This document shows positions 9,101 to 16,700 of a stretch of DNA of 64,000 nucleotides, piece by piece. The DNA comes from Lichenicola sp964247735 (GTDB taxonomy: Bacteria > Pseudomonadota > Alphaproteobacteria > Acetobacterales > Acetobacteraceae), in assembly GCA_964247735.1 (NCBI GenBank), contig CAXTVS010000015.1:1-64000 (forward strand), given 5' to 3'. The notes beneath the pieces are model-generated. The model made no database searches, was not told the DNA's origin, and saw nothing but the letters and a program-made list of their open reading frames with translations. Within the stretch, counting starts at the first letter, position 1, and each line of letters begins with the position of its first letter. The translations under genes were made by a program, and so were the position numbers.

Positions 9101-9553
9101 GGTGCCGGCCTCGATCAGCCCGTTCCCGGCCAGCAGCTCGGCCTCCGGCAGGTGGCTGGGCAGGATCGCGTTCTTCAGCGGGCCGAGGAAGGTGGCCTGG
9201 ACGCCCAGCCCGAACAGCACCGCGAACAGCAGCGGCGTGCTGCCCAGCAGGAAGCCGAGGGCGGCCAGGCTCATCAGGACCGCCTCCGCCAGCTTCACCA
9301 CGAGGATCGACCGCGACTTCTCGCAGCGGTCGGCGAGCTGTCCGGCGGTGGCCGAAAGCAGCATGTAGGGCAGGATGAAGATGCCGCCGGCGAGCGACAC
9401 CAGCTCCGCGCCGCCTGCAGACGAGCCGGCACCCTGGCCGGCGCGGAACAGGATCAGCGCCACCAGGGCGTTCTTGAACAGGTTGTCGTTGACGGCGCCC
9501 AGCGTCTGCGTGACCAGGAGCGGGATGAGGCGGCGCGACAGGAGAAGCGACAT
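6155..9553 (-). CDS. Fused lysophospholipid transporter / acyltransferase / acyl-ACP synthetase (LplT-PlsC-Aas)
   Basis: 1132 residues in three parts. Residues 1 to about 415 are an MFS transporter like LplT, with AVNDNLFKNA at the start. Residues about 430-620 are a PlsC-type acyltransferase with the NHQSFLD box (about 454) and the FPEGR box (about 522). Residues about 640-1132 are an AMP-forming acyl-ACP/CoA synthetase with LFTSGSEGTPKG (about 793) and YDTGD. In enterobacteria LplT brings lysophosphatidylethanolamine inward and Aas re-acylates it; here one chain holds both steps. Two operators of the TetR type cover its promoter. Confidence 0.9.
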   Translation of the reverse strand: MSLLLSRRLIPLLVTQTLGAVNDNLFKNALVALILFRAGQGAGSSAGGAELVSLAGGIFILPYMLLSATAGQLADRCEKSRSILVVKLAEAVLMSLAALGFLLGSTPLLFAVLFGLGVQATFLGPLKNAILPSHLPEAELLAGNGLIEAGTFLGILAGTIAGSWLFGTVHGRLVVSLAGATVALAGIGSALLVPRAEASAPGLPIGWNPLRDTVRLVAATHDNRTVWLCILGLSWFWAVGAVVLTELPTLVRALGAELHVFTLLLAFFSVGVAVGSVSCSRLLRGEVSPRLVPFAAIGLSVFILDFASAAHHAQGLTTTDLLLHSPRGWRMLLDLLLLAACGGVYSVPLFAIIQERSEPSRLARTVAANNVVNAGAMAGAAVATALLAAVGLTPVAILVVAAVVNALVALWIVRILPQDTMRALFRGYFRAFHGADVSGLENLPPAGTRTVFVVNHQSFLDGCFVAAFLPGTPTFAVNVHIARRWWARLFLAAVRHFAVDPANPFSAKTMVRAVRDGHALVVFPEGRITVTGALMKVYEGAGMVADKADAVVVPVHIDGLQFTRLSRMGSRAPRRWFPRLSLAVLPPVTLAVDPELRGRSRRRAVGTVLQDMMEQGGFATARTARPLWSALLDAQDRYRPATPIVEDVARTPLSYRRLVLGATVLGRRLTVDAAPGEHVGLMLPNAAGSVVAFMALQAHGRVPAMLNFSAGADGMLAACTAARITTVLSSRAFVTRAKLDATVARMEAQVRFVWLDEVRDRLGAGAKLRGWVDAKLARRLPGSHVKPDDAAVVLFTSGSEGTPKGVVLSHRNIVANIAQVGAVIDFNAADRVFNAMPMFHSFGLTGGTLLPLLSGVRTFFYPSPLHYRIVPELIYDTDSTIAFGTDTFLTGWARFAHPYDFYSMRYIFSGAEKVRDETRRLYAERFGVRVLEGYGATETAPVLALNTPMHNRPGAAGRLLPGIAHRLEPVEGIPEGGRLLVRGPNVMLGYLRHTAPGVLEPLPDGWYDTGDICSVDGEGFVTILARAKRFAKIAGEMVSMPAAESLVASLWPDAAHAVVAVPDGRKGEALVLLTTQRDASAGALLAQARARGSAEIAVPRTVRVVEALPLLGTGKVDYVAATRLAAEERVAA

Positions 9554-9570
9554 GGGAAGGCCCGATTTCG

Positions 9571-9611
9571 TGAACGTCGTTCATATTTAGGCGAAACGTG
9601 AACGACGTTCA
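9571..9611. promoter_or_regulatory. Two TGAAC-N3-GTTCA operators upstream of the lipid-repair gene
   Basis: Perfect inverted repeats at 9571-9583 (centre GTC) and 9599-9611 (centre GAC), in the gap between the divergent lipid-repair gene and the HD-like gene. They share the half-sites seen at 5485-5552 about 4 kb away. Their position around a candidate promoter suggests repression of both divergent genes. Confidence 0.85.
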
Positions 9612-9612
9612 A
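9584..9612 (-). promoter_or_regulatory. Candidate sigma-70 promoter of the lipid-repair gene
   Basis: Minus-strand TTGAAC (9612-9607), a 17-base spacer and TAAATA (9589-9584). The operator at 9599-9611 covers the -35 element and the one at 9571-9583 abuts the -10, so a bound repressor would block polymerase. The -10 match is moderate. Confidence 0.5.
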
Positions 9613-9632
9613 GGAAATTTGGAGGGAACCGG

Positions 9633-10219
9633 ATGTTCGAGCTGATGGCGACGTGCCGGGCCGGCCTGCGGGCCCGCTACGCGGAGGCGCACCGCCGCGA
9701 GGATGGGCAGGCGCATGTCGACGCCCTGCTGCGCGGGCTGCAGGACCTGCAGGGGCATGTGGCGAACCCACACGTGCTGGAGCTGGCGATCTGGACCATG
9801 ACGCGGTGTACGATCCGGCGGCGCAAGACAACGAGAGGCGCAGCGCAGGACTGCTGCGGGCGGAGATGACGGGGCTGGTGGATGCGGCCTGCCTGTCGGC
9901 CGCGGTCCTGATGGTCGAGCGGACGGCGGACCACCTGGTGCCGGCGGATCGACCGGACGGGCAGGTTCTCGATTGCGCGTATTTCCTCGACCTCGACCTG
10001 GCGATCCTCGCCGCGCCGCTCGTCGAATACAATGGCTACGAAGCGGACATCGCGTGCGGGTACCTGCCGGTGTTCGGCGCCGACGCCTACCGGACCGGTC
10101 GCAGGGAGTTCCTTTCCAGGCAGCTCGGGCGGGCGGGGTTGTTCCATACCGAGATGTTCCATGCGGCGCTGGATGAGCGAGCCCGTTGCAACATCCGCCG
10201 GGCCTTGGACGCGACCTGA
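9633..10219 (+). pseudogene. HD-domain-like predicted phosphohydrolase, broken by a 1-base frameshift
   Basis: GGAGGG at 9621-9626 precedes an ATG at 9633. The first frame reads through RYAEAHR, AHVDALL and VLELAIW, then becomes unlike the family. The +2 frame takes over with HDAVYDP, AQDNERRSA, ALFLDLDL-like CAYFLDLDLAILAAP and YRTGRREFL, and ends at 10219. This is the order seen in predicted HD-superfamily hydrolases of about 200 residues. The shift sits near 9794-9797, where one base appears missing before the HD codons. It is either a true frameshift or a sequence error. Full-length product would be about 195 residues. It is divergent from the lipid gene and shares its operators. Confidence 0.7.
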
Positions 10220-10330
10220 TCGACGGTCGTACGACGCCCCGCCACCTTTCCGGTAGTGCAACCTTTTCGGGTCTGGACGTTCGTTTCGGTGGACGCCAGC
10301 CGGCGAGCTGGTTCACCTGAGGAACGATCC

Positions 10331-10840
10331 ATGGGCCGTCATCTTGCGATCCGGACGCTGTTCGGCATTTCGCTGTTCGCCGTGCTGCCTGCCTTGCCGT
10401 GTCTGGCACAGACCGACATGACCAGCATGGCGCGCAACAGTGCGGCGAACGAGTTGGGCGTGCTGGAGTACTGCCAGGCGCATGGCCATGCCGACGACAG
10501 CGCGATCACGGCGCAGAAGACCGCGATCTCGCGGCTTCCCGCCGGCACCGGCTCGACCGACAGCGCGGAGGCGCTCGGGAAGCAGGGCGTGCTGCTGGGC
10601 GCCAACGGCAACAACGTGCCGATCTCGGAGATGGCGTCTCGCGGCAACACGACGGAAGCCGATCTGTGCACGCGCCTGGCGGGCAGCGTGAAGCAGGCGG
10701 TGGCGTCCAATCCGGCGATGTCGATGCCGCAGATGCCGGGTGGGATGCCGCAAATGCCGAGCGGCATGCCGCAGATGCCGGGCGGGATGCCGACGACGCC
10801 GAGTGGCATGCCAGGAATGCCGGGCAGCACGCCGCACTGA
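10331..10840 (+). CDS. Secreted Met/Pro/Gly-repeat protein, function unknown
   Basis: 169 residues from the ATG at 10331 with GAGGAA nine bases upstream. A signal peptide ends around CLAQ (about 27). The middle part (MARNSAANELGVLEYCQA and following) is helical and resembles proteins annotated as pore-forming ESAT-6-like, a name I would not rely on. The last 40 residues repeat MPQMPGG, MPQMPSG, MPTTPSG and MPGMPGS, a Met-rich tail that could bind copper or be flexible. Two Cys residues lie in the mature part. Confidence 0.7.
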   Translation: MGRHLAIRTLFGISLFAVLPALPCLAQTDMTSMARNSAANELGVLEYCQAHGHADDSAITAQKTAISRLPAGTGSTDSAEALGKQGVLLGANGNNVPISEMASRGNTTEADLCTRLAGSVKQAVASNPAMSMPQMPGGMPQMPSGMPQMPGGMPTTPSGMPGMPGSTPH

Positions 10841-10867
10841 TCGCGCGCTTCGCGACTGGGCCGGGCG

Positions 10868-11455
10868 TCAGGCCCGGCGTGGCGGCAGGTTCCACAAGTC
10901 GATCCCGGTTGCCTGCACCAGGGCGCCGTGCAGGTGTCCCAGCCGCTGCAGGGCGCGGAGCTCGTCCTGGTCAACCGGCCGTTCCCAGTCCCATTCCAGC
11001 GTGAACACGTCGCTCCCGACGGCGTTCATGCACAGCGCCCAGCCGTGGTCGAGGTTGTCGTAGAGGACGCCGGCTGGCGACGCGGCGTCGGCCAGCTGGC
11101 CGAGCAGTTCGGTGGCCGCCAGGATCGCCGCGCCGAACATCTCGATGCGGAGCGGATGTTCTTGCGCAATGCCGATCACCAGATCAACGTCGAAGCAGGA
11201 GAAACGTGCGACGTCCGGCCGCCATCTTGTCGGAGGCGGGGCGGCATCGGGGATGCGGCGGTAGTGTGCGGCGAGCGTCGGCTCGTATCCGCTCGCGTCG
11301 GCGGTCGTGACGAAGCCCACATGGTTCGGCAACGGCACCGGATCGATCGTCGGGCCGTTCGATGCGCCCTGCTCGAGCATCCACCCGGGAACGTGGGCCG
11401 GCGCGTCGAGGCAGGCGTCGAGCGTGAAGGCGGGAGCGGGGCGGGCGGTGGCCAT
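10868..11455 (-). CDS. Conserved-looking hypothetical protein
   Basis: 195 residues without signal peptide, membrane segment or motif that I recognise. Composition is typical of a soluble enzyme-size domain, with many Asp and Trp in the C-terminal half (LEWDWERPVDQDE). It is convergent with the repeat protein. A GC-rich hairpin (10860-10878, 7-bp perfect stem without a T tract) overlaps its stop. Codon usage fits the neighbours, so I take it as a real gene of unknown role. Confidence 0.6.
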   Translation of the reverse strand: MATARPAPAFTLDACLDAPAHVPGWMLEQGASNGPTIDPVPLPNHVGFVTTADASGYEPTLAAHYRRIPDAAPPPTRWRPDVARFSCFDVDLVIGIAQEHPLRIEMFGAAILAATELLGQLADAASPAGVLYDNLDHGWALCMNAVGSDVFTLEWDWERPVDQDELRALQRLGHLHGALVQATGIDLWNLPPRRA

Positions 11456-11592
11456 CCAGCCCGTTGATTCACCGTCGTTGATCCGCGTGTTCGGGTCGTA
11501 GGTCGCGGGCCGGATCGCAGCCGGGTCTTCCTGCCGGATACTGCGAAGATCCCGCTAGATCGCGGCGAGCCTGCTTCGGGACACCGGGCGCA

Positions 11593-13794
11593 CTAGTCGA
11601 CCATGACCGAGAGGGGGGCGGAGCGCTCGTCCTGCAACGGCAGGCGCACCTGGAAGCGGTGCCGGCCGGGAGCGAGCGGCCAGTAGAACGGGACGCCGGG
11701 GGCGCCGATCGAGGCGGGAGCGCCGTCGACCAGCCAGACCAGCTGGTGCACCGCGGGTGCGGCCGCGGCACGGAGCACCAGCCGATCGAGCCCGGCCGGG
11801 GCTTCCGGGTTGCGCCACACGTGCAGGTCCGGCGCCGGCTGCACGATCCGCAGCTGGTCGGCATCATCCCGGGCGATGGCGACTGTGCGGGCGGGCTGGC
11901 GCGTGCGGGGGAACTCGGTCAGGCGGCTCGGGCAGGCGGCGATGGCGCCGTTCGTGGTGCAGAGTTCAGACGCGGTTCCGTCCGGACGGGCGAGGTCGCC
12001 GGCGGTGAAGTCGACCGGGTCGGCGTGCTGGAGCCGGAGCAGCAGGGTCTGCGCCAGGACGGCGGCGCCGGCACCGCCGAGGCCGGCCATCCGGCCGCCG
12101 TCGGCGCGGCCGACCCAGACGCCGACCAGGTAGTCGGCGGACCAGGCCACCGTCCAGGCGTCGCGGTAGCCCTGGGAGGTGCCGGTCTTGAGCGCCACCG
12201 CGAACGGGAACTCGCCGCTGCCGTAGCGCGGGAAGGTCGGGAGCCGGGCCAGCGGGTCGCTGAGGAAGCGGGTGACCAGGCGGGCGCTGTCGGCTGAGAC
12301 CAGCCGTTGCGGCGCCGCGCGCTCGGCCTCGTCGATCCAGCACAGGTCCCGGGCGATGCCGTACTCGGCCAGGGTGGCGTAGGCGTCCATCAGCCGGTCG
12401 AGCCGGGTCGGCAGGCTGCCGATCGCCATGCCGAGCCCGAACTGCCCGCCGTCGCCGTCCAGGCGATGCAGGCCGAGCCGACGCAGGAAGCGAAAGCCGC
12501 GCCCGGGCCCGATCCGGCGCAGCAGGGCGGCGGCCGGAACGTTGCGCGAGTTGGCCAGGGCCTGGCGCGGCAGCAGCGGACCGAGAAAGGCGTGGTCGGC
12601 GTTGTCGATGCCGGGCACCAGCCCGGGCAGGTCCGGGAGCACGTCCTGCGGCACGATGACGCCCAGGTCCAGCGCCTCGGCGAACAGGAACGGCTTCAGC
12701 GTGCTGCCGGGCGAGCGGGAGGTGGCGGTGAAGTCGATGCTGCTTGGCTGGTCGGGAAGGCTGGCGGACACGGAGGCCAGCACGGCGCGGGTGCGTCGGC
12801 GCACCACCATCACCGCGGCCTGTTCGGCGCCCTCCGACTGCCAGCCGGCGAGGGCGGCGGCAGCGGCGGCGGCGACGCGGGCCTGCACGGCGGGATCGAG
12901 GCTGGCGTGCAGGATCGGCTCCGGGCCGGCCGGCACCGAGGCGGCGAGCGTGCGCAGGCGGAGCACGGTTGGCAGCCAGTCCGGGCGGCGGCGACGCGGC
13001 AGCAGGCCTGGGTCCGCCAGCCCGGCCTCGGCGCGTGACGCGTCCGCGCGGTCCAGCAGGCCGGCCTGCGCCAGCAGCGACAGCGCACGGGCGGCCCGGC
13101 GTCGCAGCCGGGAACCGGGATGGCGCAGGCGCAGGACGGTGGGGGATTGCGGGATCGCGGCGAGCAGCGCGGCCTGGCTCCAGTCCAGGTCGGCGGCGCT
13201 GCGGTCGAAATACCAGCGTGCGGCGTGGCCGATGCCGTGGCTGTTCTCGCCGTAGGGGGCCAGGAGCAGGTACTGCGACAGCACGGCGTTGCGGCCGTAG
13301 CGGGCGGTCAGGGCGATCGCCACCGCGGCCTCGACGCTCTTGTTCCAGAGGGTCCGCGGCCGCGGGCGCTGCATGCGCGCCACCTGCATCGCCAGCGTCG
13401 AGGCGCCGGAGGCGGAGCGGCCGAGCAGGTGGTCCCAGCCGGCGCGCAGCACCGCCAGCGGGTCGACGCCGGGGTGGAAGCGGAAGCGGCGGTCCTCGAT
13501 CGCCAGGGTGGCGGCCACCACGCGGGGTGGGGGGAGGGTGTGCCAGTAGCCGTACTCCACCTGCCGGCGGCCGTCAGGGCGCAGGGTCTCGTGGCCGACC
13601 TGGGTGACGAAGCCGCCGTCGTGGTCGAGCAGGATCGCGGTCGGCGCGGGGGCGTCCAGACGCACGCCGGACGCCACGTCGGCGGTCCAGGCGAGCAGGG
13701 TGGCGACGGCCAGGGTACGGGCCAGTCGGCCAAGGGCGTGGCGCAGCCAGGAGGTGGCCCGGTTCCGTTTGGCGGGACGGGGCCGGGGCGGCAT
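11593..13794 (-). CDS. pbpC: Penicillin-binding protein 1C
   Basis: 733 residues. A basic N-terminus and one membrane anchor (about 20-42) are followed by a GT51 glycosyltransferase domain with the EDRRFRFHPGVDP motif (about 100) and the ASTLAMQVAR motif. The transpeptidase domain has SPGSTLK (about 361), SRN and KTGTS (about 536). A C-terminal beta domain of about 90 residues, as in PbpC proteins, ends the chain. It polymerises and crosslinks peptidoglycan in the periplasm. It starts 4 bases after the alpha-2-macroglobulin gene, the pairing also known from E. coli (yfhM-pbpC). Confidence 0.92.
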   Translation of the reverse strand: MPPRPRPAKRNRATSWLRHALGRLARTLAVATLLAWTADVASGVRLDAPAPTAILLDHDGGFVTQVGHETLRPDGRRQVEYGYWHTLPPPRVVAATLAIEDRRFRFHPGVDPLAVLRAGWDHLLGRSASGASTLAMQVARMQRPRPRTLWNKSVEAAVAIALTARYGRNAVLSQYLLLAPYGENSHGIGHAARWYFDRSAADLDWSQAALLAAIPQSPTVLRLRHPGSRLRRRAARALSLLAQAGLLDRADASRAEAGLADPGLLPRRRRPDWLPTVLRLRTLAASVPAGPEPILHASLDPAVQARVAAAAAAALAGWQSEGAEQAAVMVVRRRTRAVLASVSASLPDQPSSIDFTATSRSPGSTLKPFLFAEALDLGVIVPQDVLPDLPGLVPGIDNADHAFLGPLLPRQALANSRNVPAAALLRRIGPGRGFRFLRRLGLHRLDGDGGQFGLGMAIGSLPTRLDRLMDAYATLAEYGIARDLCWIDEAERAAPQRLVSADSARLVTRFLSDPLARLPTFPRYGSGEFPFAVALKTGTSQGYRDAWTVAWSADYLVGVWVGRADGGRMAGLGGAGAAVLAQTLLLRLQHADPVDFTAGDLARPDGTASELCTTNGAIAACPSRLTEFPRTRQPARTVAIARDDADQLRIVQPAPDLHVWRNPEAPAGLDRLVLRAAAAPAVHQLVWLVDGAPASIGAPGVPFYWPLAPGRHRFQVRLPLQDERSAPLSVMVD

Positions 13795-13798
13795 CGGG

Positions 13799-16700
13799 CT
13801 AGCGGGTGACCACGACCAGCCGGCCGGTGGTGCTGCCGGTGACGGACGGGCGGTAGAGCATCTCGGCGGTGGCGGGCGGCTCGGTGTAGCGGCCGGGAAT
13901 GGTGGCGCGCAAGCGGGTGCGCAGGGTCGCGGTGCCGGGTGGCAGGTCTAGCCAGACCGCCAGCACCTCGTCGTCGCCAGTGCTGGACCAGTCGGGCGGC
14001 ACGGTCGGGGCGGCGGACGGGGTGGCGTCGGCGGTGGCGGTGGCCAAAGCCGGGTTCAGCGGCTCCATCCCGGCGGCAAGCGGCATGTGCAGCGCGACGT
14101 GGGAACGCCGCAGCGGGCTGGTGAGCTCGTCGACCTCCTCGACCACGTCGCCGACATGCAGCGCGACGCTGCCGTCGGCGGCAGGGTCGATGCGGGCCAG
14201 CGGGGCGTTCGGCAGCACGCGGTAGAGCGTGCGGGCCAGCACGAGGCCGTCCTGCGACGCGGCGGCCTGGGCGCCGGGGGCGGCCGGCACGTAGTCGGCG
14301 GAGGACAGCACGGCCAGGTTGGCGGGCGCCTGCACACGCACCGGTCCGGCGTGGGTGGTGTCGGCGGCCAGCAGCGGGTGGGCGCGGTCCAGGATGCCGG
14401 GGATGGTGCGGTCGGGCAGCAGGAGGCTGGCGGGGACCGGTGATGGCGGCGCCTGCCAGGCAGAGGCGAGCGCACGCAGCGCCGCGGCGGTGGCGTCGGT
14501 GCTGCCCCAGCCGTTGCCGTCCGCCATCTCCACCAGCGCGGTGCGCAGCACCGCGTTGCGCGGGTCGGCCGGGGTGGCGGTGGAGACGGCCTGCACGGCG
14601 AGCGCCAGGCTGCGTGCCTCGCTGGGCAGGATCGAGGCGCCGGGATCGAAGTCGGTCATGCCGCCATAGACCGGGTGGCCGTTGCGGCTGAGCACGTTGA
14701 TCCGGGTCCACAGCAGGTCCATCACCCGGGACAGCTCGGTCGGATCGGTCTGCGACAGCCGTGACAGCACGGTGGCGATCTCGGCGACCGAATCGGTGGG
14801 CATGTTCTGTGCCCGCCGCGCCAGCTCGTCGGCGTCGGCGGGCGGGATCTGGCCGCCATCGGCGAGCGCGGTCAGGGCGGCGACGCGCTCGAACAGGCCG
14901 GTGTCGGTCGGCAGGTGCGGGTAGTCGGAGCGCAGCGAGGCGAGGAGCACGGCGTGCAGCCGGTCGGTCTGCTCCTTGTCGGTCGGCTGGCCGAGCCGGG
15001 CGGCGGCGACCAGCATGCGGTAGGTCTCGGCGGTCAGCCAGACGCTGCCCCTGGTGTGCGGCCAGAACGCGACCAGCCCGTTCTCGTCGGTGGACTGCGC
15101 GGCCGCGGACCGGGCGGCGGCGATGTCGTCGCCCAGGCGGGCGGCGAGGCCGGAGGCGTCCATCAGCGGGGTGAACGGCAGCAGGGCCAGCTCGCCGGAG
15201 GCGAGGGCGACGCGCTGCTCGGTGCCGCCGACGGGGAAGCGTTCGAGCGCGCCGACGCCGGCCAGCAGGCGCACCAGGTCGGGGTCGGTGGCGAGGGTGA
15301 CGCCGCGTCGGTAGGAGGCCGGGCGTAGCGGCTCGGCGACCGCCGGCAGCGCGAGGCCGTCGCTGCCGGTGGCGAGCAGGTCGCGGCGGTGCACGACCGG
15401 GCGGTCCGGGCGGATCGGCAGGTCGATCTGCAGGGCGTCGCCGGCGTGGTCGGACGAGCGCTGGATCGCGGCGCGGATCCGCACGCTCGTGGTGCCGGGG
15501 GCGGGATCCGGCACCGTCAGCAGGGTGTCGACATGGGCGGGCTGGCTGCCGGTCCAGGTGACGTCCTGGCGTGCCGGTCCGCCGAGGGTCAGGTTCTGCA
15601 CGGCGATGCTGGCCTGGCCGGGGCCGGGCGCGCCTTCGACCAGGCGGCCGATCAGGCCGGCGGTGAAGCTGTCGCCGGGGCGGACGAAGCGGGGCAGCGC
15701 CAGCTGGGCCACCACGGGCTGTCGCACCGGGAGCTGTCCGCTGCCGAAGCCGAAACGGTCCGGGCCGCTGACCGCCTCGGCGCGGAGCATGAACACAGTC
15801 AGGCTGTCGGGCAGGTGGACGGCGACGTGGGCGGTGCCGTCGGGGCCGAACTTCACGCGCGGCAGGTAGAGCGGCACGGGGGTGAAGTTCTTCCGGACCG
15901 AGATGTTCTCCAGGCCGCCGGCCGCCTTCTCGTCGCCGCCCGGGTTCTCGGTCAGGGGCAGGATGCCGAAGGCGAGGTTGCGGGTGTCGCGGGCCAGCAG
16001 GCGTGGCTGCCGGTCGACGATGAAGGCGGGCAGGGGGTCGAGCGGCAGCTCGGGGGCCAGGGACAGCACCGCCTGATCGACCATCCATACCGTCGCCTCG
16101 CCGGGCAGCGGGTGGCCGGCGGGGTCGGACAGGTGCAGCACTAGGTCGAGGTCCTGGCCGGGGTGGGCGCTGGCGGGGGCGTCGAAGCGGACCTTCACCT
16201 GGTTGTCGACCGGGGTCACCTTGATGAAGGCGCTGGCGGCGAGGGTGGCGGGCTTGTCCTGGTCGAACGGGGCGGCGGCGGAGGGGGTGCCGATCCGGCC
16301 GCGCATCAGCAGGACGTGCACCGCCAGCCTGGGCACCTGCTGCTTGCGCAGACGCAGGGTGGTGCGGGCGTAGCCGTTGCGTATGTCGAGCCAGTCGTAG
16401 TCGAACCGGCCTTCCGGCTGCTCGATGGCCGCCAGGGCACGGCCGGACTGGAACGGGCTCTGCACGATCAGGATGGCGGCGTCGCCGGGGGCGTAGCTGG
16501 TGCGGTCGGTGGAGATGGTCACCACCTGCGCCGGCGGCTTCGACCAGGTGACCGGGGTGTCGCCGGCAACGAACAGGTCGACGCGGACCAGCTGCCTGCG
16601 GCCGACCTTGTCCTCGGCCTCGAGCTCGACGAGGTAGACGCCGGCCTCCTTGACCGGGAAGTGCACCGCGATGGGCCCGGTGCCGCTGGTCACCGCCTGC

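Noticed and set aside
6956..9601. An 881-codon plus-strand frame opposite the lipid-repair gene
   Set aside because: His/Gln/Arg-rich antisense shadow of a gene with three recognisable catalytic domains.
10860..10878. GC-rich hairpin between convergent genes as a terminator
   Set aside because: The 7-bp stem is perfect but no T tract follows on either strand; intrinsic termination is unlikely.
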